Assembly: GCF_001180105.1 (NCBI RefSeq)
Contig: NZ_CVSO01000002.1
Coordinates: 1 to 64,000 of the forward strand
Length of the DNA: 64,000 nt
Reading direction: 5' to 3'
Origin: Candidatus Pelagibacter communis
Lineage (GTDB): Bacteria; Pseudomonadota; Alphaproteobacteria; Pelagibacterales; Pelagibacteraceae
Position 1 is the first letter of the stretch; each line of letters starts with the position of its first letter. A program made the position numbers and the translations under genes. The notes below the pieces were generated by a model. It ran no database searches. It saw only the letters and a list, made by a program, of their open reading frames with translations, and was not told where the DNA came from. Below, piece by piece: positions 9,233 through 19,215 of the stretch.

Positions 9233-10066
9233 ATGGTTTTTTTTAAAAATACATTATTGATACTTTATTTATGCGTGATGGTTTTAGCATGTTCAAAGCA
9301 AGAAAAGATTTCTGTTGTAGAAGAAAAAGATGCGGAGTCTCAAATGATTGAAGCATTTAAAGAAGGTTATGAAGAATTTGAAAATGGAGATGTACTCTTT
9401 GCTGCAAAGAAATTTAATGAAGCCGAACTTTTATTTCCACAATCACCTTGGGCACCAAAAGCAGCTTTGATGTCAGCTTATGTTTATTATTCTCAAGATT
9501 ATTATTATGATGCTGAAGCTGAGCTAATAAGATTTATAAAAACTTATCCAAAGCATAAGGATTTACCCTATGCACATTTTTTACTAGCTATTTGTTATTA
9601 TGAAAAAATTGTTGATGAAAAGAAAGATCTTGCTCCATTAATTAAAGCTAAGGATAAATTCAATTTTATTATTGATACATACCCTAACACTGATTTTGCG
9701 TTGGACTCTAAATATAAAATCGATTTAATAGACGATTATTTAGCTGCAAAAGAAATGTACATAGCATCACACTATATAAAAAAAAAGAAATGGATTGCAG
9801 CAATTAATAGATATAAAACTGTCATTGAAAAGTATGAAAAAACTATATTTGTCGAAGAGGCACTTCATAGACTCGTAGAGTTATATTTTACTCTTGGTTT
9901 AAAAAACGAGTCCCAAAAGTATGCCTCTATTCTTGGATATAATTATCAATCTAGTATTTGGTATGAGAAATCATATAAGATTTTTAACAAAAACTATAAG
10001 TCAAAGACTCAGCTTAGAAAAGAAAAAAAAAGTATTTTGAAAAAATTTAAAAAACTTTTCAATTAA
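9233..10066 (+). CDS. bamD: Outer membrane assembly lipoprotein BamD (ComL)
   Basis: Lipoprotein subunit of the BAM machine that inserts beta-barrel proteins in the outer membrane. A lipoprotein signal peptide ends in VLAC with the lipidated cysteine at residue 20. The mature part consists of TPR-like repeats with FENGDVLFAAKKFNEAELLFPQSPWAPKA and YPKHKDLPYAHFLLAICYY, matching the BamD five-TPR architecture; 277 residues is typical. It lies between lpxC and ligA as in many alphaproteobacteria, but recN, common at this place, is not present. Confidence 0.92.
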   Translation: MVFFKNTLLILYLCVMVLACSKQEKISVVEEKDAESQMIEAFKEGYEEFENGDVLFAAKKFNEAELLFPQSPWAPKAALMSAYVYYSQDYYYDAEAELIRFIKTYPKHKDLPYAHFLLAICYYEKIVDEKKDLAPLIKAKDKFNFIIDTYPNTDFALDSKYKIDLIDDYLAAKEMYIASHYIKKKKWIAAINRYKTVIEKYEKTIFVEEALHRLVELYFTLGLKNESQKYASILGYNYQSSIWYEKSYKIFNKNYKSKTQLRKEKKSILKKFKKLFN

Positions 10067-10067
10067 A

Positions 10068-12089
10068 ATGTTGAAAAAATCCAAAGCAAAAAAAGAATAT
10101 AAAGAAAAGATCAAGCAATATAAAAAATTTAGCAAACATTACTTCGAAGATAACGCACCAATAGTATCAGATCATGATTTTGATTTTTTGAAAAAAGAAA
10201 TTTTGGATCTTGAAAAGAAATTTGGTTTTACCGATAAAGACTCTCCCTCCAAAACTTTAGGATTTAAACCCTCCAAAAATTTTAAAAAATATCCTCACAG
10301 AGTTAAGATGCTTTCCTTAGCTAACGCTTTTAATGAGGAGGATTTGATAAATTTTGAAAAAAAAATTGTAAATTTTTTAAATCTTAATAAAAATTTTGAG
10401 TTTGAATATAGTGCAGAGCCTAAAATCGATGGCATTTCGGCCTCTATTACATATAAGTCAGGCAAACTAATCAGAGGCCTATCTAGAGGGAATGGAGATG
10501 AGGGAGAAGATATAACTCCAAACCTGAAGACAATATCTGATATTCCACATTATGTAGACCATAAAGATTTCCCTGATGAAATAGATATTAGGGGAGAAGT
10601 TTTCATCCAAAATAATGATTTTGAGAAAATGAAAGATAGTTTTGCTAATCCACGAAATGCAGCCTCAGGTTCGTTAAGACAAAAAGATCCTAAAAAAACT
10701 TCCATCATACCTTTAAAATTTGTTGCCTATACATTTGGATTTTCATCTGATCAAACAATGGACAAACAGACTAATTTTTTAATTAAATTAAAAAAATGGG
10801 GTTTTAAAACCTCAGAGTTAAATAAAAAAATTATAGGTATTAAAAATTTATTGACTAATCACCAAAATATAGAAAAAAAAAGATTTGAATTAAATTATGA
10901 TATTGATGGTATCGTTTATAAAGTTAATGATTTTGAACTCCAAAAAAGATTGGGATTCGTAACGAATGCACCAAGATGGGCAATAGCTCATAAATTTTCA
11001 GCAAGCAAATCTGTTACTGAAATTTTAAATATTGATATCCAAGTTGGTAGGACTGGTGCATTAACACCAGTAGCTAAGGTAAAGCCTGTAAATATAGGTG
11101 GGGTGGTGGTTTCAAATGCGACCCTTCATAATGAGGAAGAAATTTTGAGAAAAGACATACGTATTGGTGATACAGTTAAAATTGAGAGAGCTGGAGACGT
11201 AATACCCCATGTAATTTCGGTGGATTTATCAAAAAGAAAAAAAGAGTCTAAAAAATTTATCTTTCCCTCAAATTGTCCATCTTGCGGTTCAAAAACTATT
11301 AAAGAATTTAATTCTCAAACTAAAAAATACGATGCCATTCGACGATGTACAAGCGAAGGTTTTAAATGTGAAAAAATTTCTATAGAAAAAATCAAACATT
11401 TTGTATCAAAAGATGCACTTAACATCGATGGTTTTGGAAAAAAGATAGTCCAAAATTTTTGGGATATCGGTCTTATTAAACAACCGCAGGACATATTTAA
11501 TTTAGATTTTGAGAGAATATCAAATTTAGATGGTTGGGGTAGCTTATCAGTCGATAATTTAAAAAAATCTATTCAAAAATCAAAAAATATCTCATTAGAT
11601 AAATTTATATTTTCACTCGGTATAAGGCATATAGGTCAAGAAAATGCAAAGCTTTTAAGTGAATTCTTAAAGATTAAAGAAAATTTTTTTCGATTAAAAA
11701 ATAAAAATTACATCGAAGAACTGATTGACATTGATGGAATAGGTGAAACTCAATTAAATTCATTAAAGATGTTTTTCAATGAAAAAATAAATTTAGATGT
11801 TATTTCAAATTTATCACAATCATTAAATATTCAAAATTTTAAAGAAAAAAATAGCAGAGGAAAGCTTAAAGGTCAGGTTTTTATGTTTACTGGTAAACTT
11901 AGCAATATATCAAGGGCAGAAGCTAAATCGTTGATTGAAAATAATGGAGGCAAAATTGTGAGCAATGTAACCAATAAACTAGACTACTTAGTTATTGGAG
12001 AAAAACCCACTAGTAAAAAAGTAGATTTGGCAAAAAAAAATAAGATTAAGGTAATTGATCAAAAAACTTTAGAGAAAATGTTAAATTGA
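10068..12089 (+). CDS. ligA: NAD-dependent DNA ligase LigA
   Basis: Seals nicks during replication and repair using NAD. Domain order is complete: Ia region, adenylation domain with the nucleophile Lys119 in EPKIDG, HEEILRKDIRIGDTV-like OB fold, a four-cysteine zinc finger (CPSCG ... C ... C between about residues 404 and 428), helix-hairpin-helix repeats, and a C-terminal BRCT domain (FTGKLSNISRAEAKSLIENNGGK, TNKLDYLVIGEKP). At 673 residues it is full length. Only one base separates it from bamD. The 3' end overlaps the convergent peptidase gene by nine bases. Confidence 0.97.
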   Translation: MLKKSKAKKEYKEKIKQYKKFSKHYFEDNAPIVSDHDFDFLKKEILDLEKKFGFTDKDSPSKTLGFKPSKNFKKYPHRVKMLSLANAFNEEDLINFEKKIVNFLNLNKNFEFEYSAEPKIDGISASITYKSGKLIRGLSRGNGDEGEDITPNLKTISDIPHYVDHKDFPDEIDIRGEVFIQNNDFEKMKDSFANPRNAASGSLRQKDPKKTSIIPLKFVAYTFGFSSDQTMDKQTNFLIKLKKWGFKTSELNKKIIGIKNLLTNHQNIEKKRFELNYDIDGIVYKVNDFELQKRLGFVTNAPRWAIAHKFSASKSVTEILNIDIQVGRTGALTPVAKVKPVNIGGVVVSNATLHNEEEILRKDIRIGDTVKIERAGDVIPHVISVDLSKRKKESKKFIFPSNCPSCGSKTIKEFNSQTKKYDAIRRCTSEGFKCEKISIEKIKHFVSKDALNIDGFGKKIVQNFWDIGLIKQPQDIFNLDFERISNLDGWGSLSVDNLKKSIQKSKNISLDKFIFSLGIRHIGQENAKLLSEFLKIKENFFRLKNKNYIEELIDIDGIGETQLNSLKMFFNEKINLDVISNLSQSLNIQNFKEKNSRGKLKGQVFMFTGKLSNISRAEAKSLIENNGGKIVSNVTNKLDYLVIGEKPTSKKVDLAKKNKIKVIDQKTLEKMLN

Positions 12090-13778
12090 TTGTAAAAGCC
12101 ATTTTTTTTCATTCAAAGACAAAAATTTATGAATTTTGGAATATACCTCAAAATGATAGTTGATTAGATATTTCTTTTCTAGAGAAGATAACAACCTAAC
12201 ATTTACCAAACCCATATCAATTGGCGCAAGGGTTAAGTTTTTAAAAACCAAATTATTTTTTTCTTTTTTGATATAGACCAAATTTTCTATTCTAATTCCG
12301 TATTTTCCCCTTGAGTAAAATCCTGGCTCATTACTTAGTATCATACCTTCTCTTAACTTGATATAATTTCTCTTGGAAATTGCCTGTGGACCTTCATGAA
12401 CATTTAAAAAATAACCAACCCCATGTCCAGTACCATGGCTAAAATCTTTTTTAACTTTTTTAAGACATCTTCTTGCTAATTTATCAATATTTGATCCAGT
12501 CTTTTGTTTTGAGATATTTGCAGTGGCTACTGCAATATGTCCTTTTAAAACTCTTGTGAAAGTATCTTTTATGTTTTTGGGTTGTTCTTTAAAGGCAATG
12601 GTTCTTGTAACATCAGTGGTTCCATAATTATATTGTCCGCCTGAGTCACAGAGGTATATATCATCTCGTTTAATCTCTCTACATGTTTTGTTTGATGAAC
12701 GGTAATGAATAATTGATCCATTTTTACCAGTTGCTGATATAGTATTGAAGCTCGGAAACAAATAGTTTTTATTTTGTTTTCTAAAAGATTCTAATTTTTT
12801 TTCAGCATCAATTTCAGAAACTTTTCTTTTTTGATTTTTCTTAATCCAGTATAAAAATTTGGTAACTGCCACACCATCATAAATATGGCTTTTAATTGTA
12901 TTTTTTATTTCTACTTTATTTTTTATAGATTTCATAAAATATAAAGGATCACCAATATTTGAAATTTTAAATTTTAAATTTAATAAATTTTCAAAAAAAA
13001 AAGAACAAGTGGTTTTATCAATTATTATTTTTTTTGCGTTTAAATTATTCAAAAAACTAATTATTTGATTTTCATTGAAAAAAGATGTTTTGATAAAATC
13101 TTTTTTTTTTTGAATATAAGAAATATTTTTGATATTTGAAAAAAAACTTATTTTTCCTTTTTTGTTAAGTATGACTCTACAATTAGGTATTGGACTGAAC
13201 GGATTGTCTCTTCCTCTAATGTTTAAGAGCCAAGCAACATTTTCTGGTGCTGTAATAAAAATATGGTCTGCTCCATCTTTTTTTAAAATCTGAATTAATC
13301 TTTTAATTTTATTATTTGCTGTTTCCCCGACTATATCTGGTTTTAATGTATAAAATTTCTGAGATTTAAAATTTTTTGAAATATCCGATTTTATCAATGT
13401 GGTATTTATTGGAGATAATTTATTTTTGTTTCTAAAATAATAATTCAAGTTTCTAGAGGTGAAAACCATTGGATCGAATCCCAAGTTTAAATTCGGATTT
13501 AAAATTTGATAAGGAAGTTTTTTTGGAATTTCTAATATTTGAAAATTTTTTCCTGCTTGAATTTTTGCCTGTTCAACGTATCTTCCATCAACAAATAGAA
13601 AGTTTTTTTTTTTTAATATTATTGCTAGTCCAAATGATCCATCAAAACCTGTAATAGTTTTGAGTTTATCCTTGCTGGCAAACTCAGAAAAGTATTCATC
13701 ATTCTTTGGAATTATATAACCATCTATTTTGTGATGATATAATCTATTTTTTAATTCTTTTAATTTTTGTGGGATCAT
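12081..13778 (-). CDS. Xaa-Pro aminopeptidase (M24 family, aminopeptidase P type)
   Basis: Cytoplasmic dimetal peptidase removing N-terminal residues before proline. The C-terminal pita-bread domain has the metal ligands in order: the aspartates of CDSGG and TTDVTRT, the histidine in GTGHGVGYFLNVHEGP, and glutamates in NEPGFY and IRIENL. Two creatinase-like domains precede it. A longer frame starts at 13805, but the ATG at 13778 overlaps the helicase stop as ATGA and gives MIPQKLKELKNRL, so I choose it (565 residues). It is likely cotranscribed with the helicase upstream. Confidence 0.9.
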   Translation of the reverse strand: MIPQKLKELKNRLYHHKIDGYIIPKNDEYFSEFASKDKLKTITGFDGSFGLAIILKKKNFLFVDGRYVEQAKIQAGKNFQILEIPKKLPYQILNPNLNLGFDPMVFTSRNLNYYFRNKNKLSPINTTLIKSDISKNFKSQKFYTLKPDIVGETANNKIKRLIQILKKDGADHIFITAPENVAWLLNIRGRDNPFSPIPNCRVILNKKGKISFFSNIKNISYIQKKKDFIKTSFFNENQIISFLNNLNAKKIIIDKTTCSFFFENLLNLKFKISNIGDPLYFMKSIKNKVEIKNTIKSHIYDGVAVTKFLYWIKKNQKRKVSEIDAEKKLESFRKQNKNYLFPSFNTISATGKNGSIIHYRSSNKTCREIKRDDIYLCDSGGQYNYGTTDVTRTIAFKEQPKNIKDTFTRVLKGHIAVATANISKQKTGSNIDKLARRCLKKVKKDFSHGTGHGVGYFLNVHEGPQAISKRNYIKLREGMILSNEPGFYSRGKYGIRIENLVYIKKEKNNLVFKNLTLAPIDMGLVNVRLLSSLEKKYLINYHFEVYSKIHKFLSLNEKKWLLQSI

Positions 13779-15805
13779 TTTAATCTTTTTTGATATCTGA
13801 TCCATCCGGGACTTCTGAAGCTCTCATTTTCATTATCTATATCTTGATTAAATTCAAAATCTTGTTCATCTCTCTCAAGATTGCTATTCTTTTCAATAAA
13901 TTTTTCGGGAAGTTCGTCCACGAATCTTGATGACAAACTATCTATCCAGTCACCTTGGTAAAATCTATTCAAAGAAAACGATATAAAACTTAAATCTTTT
14001 GCTCTTGTTATGCCTACATAAGCAAGACGTCTTTCTTCTTCAAGACCATTTTGACCTTTCTCATCTATAGATTTCTGATGAGGAAACATTCCTTCTTCCC
14101 AACAAGGCAGAAACACTGCATCAAATTCCAAACCTTTTGATGCATGCATAGTCATTAAATTTATCTTCTCTCCGTCCCATTGTTGATCAATGGAGGTTGC
14201 TAGAGAGACATGCTCAAGAAAACTTTCTAAGTTATCAAATTCTTTCATTGCACTTAAAAGTTCTTTGATATTTTCAAGTCTATTTTCATTTTCTAAATCT
14301 TTTTTATCTTTTAGGGAGGCTGAATAACCAGATTCGTCTAATACAATCTGCAATAGTTTTACATGATTTATTTTCTTTATTAAGTGATCATTTCTCCATT
14401 TCTTAATCATATTTAAAAATGTTAAAAGCCCTAGTTTAGTTTTAGGTTTAATTAAATTTTGAGCAATTAAATTTTGGGAAGAAACTTCAAGTGATAAATT
14501 ATTTTTTCTTGCATAATCATTTATTTGTTTAAATGAACTTTCGCCTATAGATCTTTTGGGAACATTTACTATTCTTTCAAAAGCAAGATCATCTTTCTCA
14601 TGTTGAATGATGCGCAAATAAGCAATACAATTTTTAATTTCAGCCCTCTCGTAAAATTTAGTCCCACCTAGTATTCTGTATGGCAGGCCTATCTTCAAAA
14701 ATCTCTCCTCGAATTCCCTTGTCTGAAAAATCGCCCTAACAAGAATAGCAATATTATTATATGAATATTTTTTTTTAAGTTCGTTTTCAATTATGTCTGA
14801 TACACCTATAGCTTCATCTTTTCCATTTCTAAAACAATTTAATCTAATTTTTTCACCTTCAGCTTTATTTGAATTCAATTTTTTTCCAAGTCTATTTTCG
14901 TTATAAGAAATTAAGTGGGATGCAACATTTAAAATATTTTGAGTCGATCTATAATTATCTTCCAATCTAATAATTTTTGTGTTTTTATAAACTTTATCAA
15001 ATTCTAAAAAATTTTTGATCTCTGCACCTCGCCAACTGTAAATTGACTGATCATCATCACCAACACAGCAAATATTATTATGCAATAATGTTAAATGTTT
15101 TAGCCATTTGCTTTGAATATAGTTTGTGTCCTGGTATTCATCTACAAGAATATATTTAAACTTTTTTGAATAAATTTTGTTGATATCTTGATTTTCCTCA
15201 AAAATTTTAACACAATGAAGAATTAAATCTCCAAAATCGCATGCATTTAGGTCAGTAAGTTTCTCCTGATACACTTTGTAAACTTCTAACATGTTTTTCT
15301 CTAAAATCTGTCCCCTAGAGATTTTAACGTTTTTTGGATACCAACCAGAATTTTTCCATTTATTAATTAAAGCTAGCACAAAATTTGGAGAAATTTTTTT
15401 GATATCAATATTTTTACTTTTACAAATATTTTTAATTAATCTCTGCTGATCATCTTGATCTATTATAGTAAAATTTTGTGTTAAATTAATAGCTTTAGCA
15501 TGTTTTCTTAATATCTTTGCACATATTGAGTGAAATGTACCAAGCCATGGTAGACCAACCGCTTTCTTCTTAAGAATTAAACTAATCCTATTCTGCATCT
15601 CCCTCGCTGCTCTATTGGTAAAAGTTACGGCAAGTATTTCGTTTGGAAAGGCAAGATTTTTTTCAACAATATTTGCAACTCTTGAGGTCAGAACCTTAGT
15701 TTTACCTGATCCAGCTCCAGCAACAATTAAGAGCGGTCCTGAAGTATGCAAAACCGCCTCTTTTTGGAAATTATTCAATTTTTTTATATATTCAGAGTTT
15801 ATCAT
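13775..15805 (-). CDS. UvrD/PcrA-type superfamily 1 DNA helicase
   Basis: ATP-dependent 3'-5' DNA helicase for nucleotide excision and mismatch repair or removal of recombination intermediates. Helicase motifs are complete: NNFQKEAV (Q motif), GAGSGKT at residues 30-36, VDEYQDTN (II), GDDDQSIYSWRGA (III), LEDNYRS (IV), MTMHASKGLEFD (V) and YVGITRA (VI). At 676 residues it is slightly short for UvrD/PcrA because the C-terminal tail is brief. The choice between the uvrD and pcrA names cannot be made from sequence alone, so no symbol is given. Confidence 0.93.
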   Translation of the reverse strand: MINSEYIKKLNNFQKEAVLHTSGPLLIVAGAGSGKTKVLTSRVANIVEKNLAFPNEILAVTFTNRAAREMQNRISLILKKKAVGLPWLGTFHSICAKILRKHAKAINLTQNFTIIDQDDQQRLIKNICKSKNIDIKKISPNFVLALINKWKNSGWYPKNVKISRGQILEKNMLEVYKVYQEKLTDLNACDFGDLILHCVKIFEENQDINKIYSKKFKYILVDEYQDTNYIQSKWLKHLTLLHNNICCVGDDDQSIYSWRGAEIKNFLEFDKVYKNTKIIRLEDNYRSTQNILNVASHLISYNENRLGKKLNSNKAEGEKIRLNCFRNGKDEAIGVSDIIENELKKKYSYNNIAILVRAIFQTREFEERFLKIGLPYRILGGTKFYERAEIKNCIAYLRIIQHEKDDLAFERIVNVPKRSIGESSFKQINDYARKNNLSLEVSSQNLIAQNLIKPKTKLGLLTFLNMIKKWRNDHLIKKINHVKLLQIVLDESGYSASLKDKKDLENENRLENIKELLSAMKEFDNLESFLEHVSLATSIDQQWDGEKINLMTMHASKGLEFDAVFLPCWEEGMFPHQKSIDEKGQNGLEEERRLAYVGITRAKDLSFISFSLNRFYQGDWIDSLSSRFVDELPEKFIEKNSNLERDEQDFEFNQDIDNENESFRSPGWIRYQKRLK

Positions 15806-15839
15806 TTATTTTAAATCACTATAAATCATTTATAAAATA

Positions 15840-17405
15840 ATGAAAAATTTAAAAATTCGATCCTTTTCCATTAAAAGCTTTTTTAAGAGAAATAAAACTA
15901 AGAAGAGTTTTAATAAATTTTCTTTATTTATCAATGCGCAAATAAACAAAATTAAGTCAATCTTTTATCGATTTAGATTAAAAAATATAGAAGTTTATGT
16001 GGTTGAAAAATTCAGAGTAAATTACGCTTTATTCTTTCTTAGCATACTCTTCTTTTTGTATTTATTATACTTATCAATCCCAGGTATCTTAGTAAAGAAA
16101 TCGCTACAAAATGAATTAGAGACTAAACTTAAAAAGGAGTACAACTTTGAATTTGCATTGACACCTGAAATCAAATATTCAATACTTCCAAAGCCACACT
16201 ATGTTATTAGCGATGTAATTATATTTACTGAAAAAAGTAGTTATCAAAAAGAATTCAGTCAGATCAAAAAACTAAAAATTTTCATAAATCAAAATAATTT
16301 TATAAATAAGAAAATAGAAATTAAAAAAATTGAAATAAGTGAGGCAAATTTTTTTATTGAAAAATCGGATTTCAATTTTTTACAAAGATTTTTAAAAAAC
16401 GGTTTTTCAAGCAATTCTATTAAAATTCAAAAAAGTAAAATTTTTTATAAAAATGATCAAAATCAAATTGTTTCATTCTTAAACCTAAACAATATTTTTA
16501 TTTATTATGACGAGTTGAAAAAACAAAACATAATGTCTTCACAAGGTAAAATTTTCAATATTCCTTTTAGTTTCGAGTGGAAAAATGATAAAAATTTAAA
16601 TGAAAATTTAACAAAAATAATTTTGAATTCATTAAAACTAAATGTTACGAACAAATCTTTCATTGATGATAAAAAGAAAACCTTTAGAATTAATTTTAAA
16701 CGATCAAAATTAATTTTTGATTACTTTTTAGAGAAAGATAAAATTTTGTTAAAATCTAGCAACTCTTTTTTGGGAACAGATAAATTTTTTTATGAGGGTA
16801 CTGTTGATTTTGATCCATTCGACTTTAAAATAAAATCTAAAATTGATAAACTCGATTTAAGTGATTTAAATCCGAGTCAAAATATATTCAAAGAAATTTT
16901 CTCAAGAGATGTGTTATTAAATAACAATCTTAATGGACAATTTTCAATTTCTAGCAATAAGTTGATTAACGCTGTCTTTTTTAATGAAATTTTTTTAAAT
17001 TGGAATTTTGTAGGTGAAAAAATAGAGCTGAACAACTCCTTTATTGAAAATAAAAAAATTGCAAAATTATTATTTGAATCTGGAAGTATTTATAAAGAAG
17101 AAAATAGTTTAATGTTTCAAGGACTATTCAATTTTGAAATATTTAATATAAACAAATTTAATAGGAAATTTGTAGTTGCAAAAAAAAATCAGAAGGATAT
17201 CAAAAAAATTTCTTTTGGTATAAATACAAACCTCAATACAATGGATACAAAAATTTTTCATATTTCTATTAATGATAAAGACTCTGATGTAAACGAAATT
17301 CTTGATGAACTTATTTATGACTATAATAATAATTCAATTAAGGTTAATAATTGGATTAGTTTAAAAAGTTTTGTAAATAAAATTTTCTCTAGCTATTCAG
17401 GTTGA
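15840..17405 (+). CDS. AsmA-like inner-membrane-anchored protein
   Basis: The 521-residue protein has a basic N-terminus, one membrane helix at about residues 61-80, and a long beta-rich periplasmic part. The stretch after the helix (LKKEYNFEFALTPEIKYSILPKPHYVISDVII) has the AsmA pattern in which a short amphipathic strand is followed by P-P-residue and a D-V-residue pair. AsmA-type proteins act in outer membrane biogenesis and lipid transport, so that is the likely area of function, but the sequence is low complexity (Lys, Asn, Phe, Ile) and diverged. The 3' end overlaps convergent fumC by 13 bases. Confidence 0.6.
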   Translation: MKNLKIRSFSIKSFFKRNKTKKSFNKFSLFINAQINKIKSIFYRFRLKNIEVYVVEKFRVNYALFFLSILFFLYLLYLSIPGILVKKSLQNELETKLKKEYNFEFALTPEIKYSILPKPHYVISDVIIFTEKSSYQKEFSQIKKLKIFINQNNFINKKIEIKKIEISEANFFIEKSDFNFLQRFLKNGFSSNSIKIQKSKIFYKNDQNQIVSFLNLNNIFIYYDELKKQNIMSSQGKIFNIPFSFEWKNDKNLNENLTKIILNSLKLNVTNKSFIDDKKKTFRINFKRSKLIFDYFLEKDKILLKSSNSFLGTDKFFYEGTVDFDPFDFKIKSKIDKLDLSDLNPSQNIFKEIFSRDVLLNNNLNGQFSISSNKLINAVFFNEIFLNWNFVGEKIELNNSFIENKKIAKLLFESGSIYKEENSLMFQGLFNFEIFNINKFNRKFVVAKKNQKDIKKISFGINTNLNTMDTKIFHISINDKDSDVNEILDELIYDYNNNSIKVNNWISLKSFVNKIFSSYSG

Positions 17406-18781
17406 GTCATTTTTTTTGGATCAACCACTTTATCGAACTCTTTTTCATTTATTAATCCAGATTTAATTGCTTCAATCTTTAAAGTCGTTTTGTTATTAAG
17501 TGCTTTTTTTGCAATCATTGCTGCATTATCATAGCCAATTTTTGGAGCGAGCGCTGTAACGAGCATTAATGAATTGTTAAGATCATCTTTTATTTTAACA
17601 ATATCTGCTTTAATACCTTTAACGCAGTATTTTGAAAAATTTAATGAACTGTCAGCTAATAGATCTATAGATTGTAAAATGTTGTGGGCAATTAGAGGTT
17701 TAAATACATTTAACTCAAATTGACCCTGCGAACCTGCCAAAGTAATTCCAGTATGATTGCCAATAACTTTTACACAGACCATAGTAACAGCTTCACATTG
17801 GGTTGGGTTTACTTTACCTGGCATTATTGATGACCCAGGTTCATTTGCCGGCAAGATTAGCTCACCATAACCAGCTCTTGGACCAGATCCTAAAAAACGT
17901 ATATCGTTTGCAATTTTCATTAGACATACAGCTATAGTATTTAAAGTCCCTGAAAAATTTACAATTGCATCGTGGGACGCTAATGCCGCAAATTTATTTT
18001 CTGCAGGTATAAATTTTATTTTTGTAATCTTGCTAATCTGTCTACAAATTTTTATATCAAAGTTTTTTCTTGAATTTATCCCAGTTCCAACTGCAGTTCC
18101 ACCTTGTGCTAAATAATGAATTTCTTTTAATGAGCTTTCAATCCTGTCTATACAATTTTTTAATTGAGACACATAACCAGAAAACTCTTGCCCAAGAGTT
18201 AATGGTGTAGCATCTTGCAAATGTGTCCTGCCAACTTTTATGATTTTTCTAAAACTTTTTTCTTTTTTTTTTAATTGGCTAAGAAGATCTTTTAAGCTTG
18301 GTAACAATTTTCTATTAGTTTCTTTGACTATTGAAATATGCATTGCAGTGGGGAAAACATCATTAGTTGATTGAGATTTATTGACATGATCATTTGGGTG
18401 AACAGGTTTCTTTGATCCAATTTTTCCACCCAGTATTTGAATTGCACGATTAGCAATGACTTCATTCACATTCATATTAGTCTGAGTACCCGAACCAGTT
18501 TGCCAAACTTTCAAAGGAAAATTTTCATCTAATTTTCCTGAAATAACATCCCTAGAGGCTTTGATAATTGCATTAGATATACTGGTATCTATTTGTTTTT
18601 CTTTTTTATGAACTATTGCAGCAGCTAGCTTAATAATTGCAATAGATTTTATAAGACTTTTGTTTACAAAAATTTTTCCTATGTCAAAATATTTTTTAGA
18701 TCTTTGTGTTGAAGCACCCCAATATTTGTCCATAGGGACACTTATTTCACCCATGCTGTCGATTTCTTTTCTAAATTTCAT
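17393..18781 (-). CDS. fumC: Class II fumarate hydratase FumC
   Basis: Iron-free fumarase of the TCA cycle converting fumarate to malate. It contains GSGTQTNMNVNEVIANRA, HPNDHVNKSQSTND, the TxLQDATPLTLGQEFSGY stretch with the active-site region, and the fumarase/aspartase signature GSSIMPGKVNP at about residues 315-325. Length 462 is standard and the N-terminal GEISVPMDKYWGASTQRS is characteristic of FumC over aspartase. It is transcribed alone, converging on the AsmA-like gene. Confidence 0.96.
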   Translation of the reverse strand: MKFRKEIDSMGEISVPMDKYWGASTQRSKKYFDIGKIFVNKSLIKSIAIIKLAAAIVHKKEKQIDTSISNAIIKASRDVISGKLDENFPLKVWQTGSGTQTNMNVNEVIANRAIQILGGKIGSKKPVHPNDHVNKSQSTNDVFPTAMHISIVKETNRKLLPSLKDLLSQLKKKEKSFRKIIKVGRTHLQDATPLTLGQEFSGYVSQLKNCIDRIESSLKEIHYLAQGGTAVGTGINSRKNFDIKICRQISKITKIKFIPAENKFAALASHDAIVNFSGTLNTIAVCLMKIANDIRFLGSGPRAGYGELILPANEPGSSIMPGKVNPTQCEAVTMVCVKVIGNHTGITLAGSQGQFELNVFKPLIAHNILQSIDLLADSSLNFSKYCVKGIKADIVKIKDDLNNSLMLVTALAPKIGYDNAAMIAKKALNNKTTLKIEAIKSGLINEKEFDKVVDPKKMTQPE

Positions 18782-18838
18782 TTGGATAAGATATTAATTC
18801 TTATACATTAAAAATTACAAGAATAATATAGGAGCATT

Positions 18839-19210
18839 ATGACGAATTTTGAAAAAGTAGGTTTTTTTATGAAAACTTTTGGACAAGAGGTTAAAACTAC
18901 GGCTGGATTTGCCTCAGAAAAGATAAATAATCTAAGATTAAGTTTAATCGAAGAAGAGTTGGAGGAGTTTAAAGCAGCTTTAAAAAATAAAGATTTAAAA
19001 GAAGTGGCTGATGCTTTAACTGACATACTTTATGTAACTTACGGCGCAGGACATGCACTAGGAATTAATTTAGACAAATGTTTTGATGAAGTTCAAAATT
19101 CAAATATGAGTAAACTAGGTGAGGATGGAAAACCTATTTATAATCAAATTGGAAAAGTTATGAAAGGTCCAAAGTATTTTAAACCCAATTTAGAAAAATT
19201 TTTAAAATAA
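18839..19210 (+). CDS. MazG-like / phosphoribosyl-ATP pyrophosphohydrolase-fold protein
   Basis: Small (123 residues) all-alpha NTP pyrophosphohydrolase. The metal-binding pattern is visible: EEELEEF (residues 38-43) on one helix and EVADALTDILY (from 55) on the next, the ExxE...ExxD arrangement of the MazG/PRA-PH superfamily. Such proteins hydrolyse non-canonical or excess (deoxy)nucleoside triphosphates; the substrate here cannot be told. The ATG is preceded by AGGAG at 18830-18834. It is divergent from fumC and converges on the surface-sugar cassette with a five-base gap. Confidence 0.8.
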   Translation: MTNFEKVGFFMKTFGQEVKTTAGFASEKINNLRLSLIEEELEEFKAALKNKDLKEVADALTDILYVTYGAGHALGINLDKCFDEVQNSNMSKLGEDGKPIYNQIGKVMKGPKYFKPNLEKFLK

Positions 19211-19215
19211 CTTTA

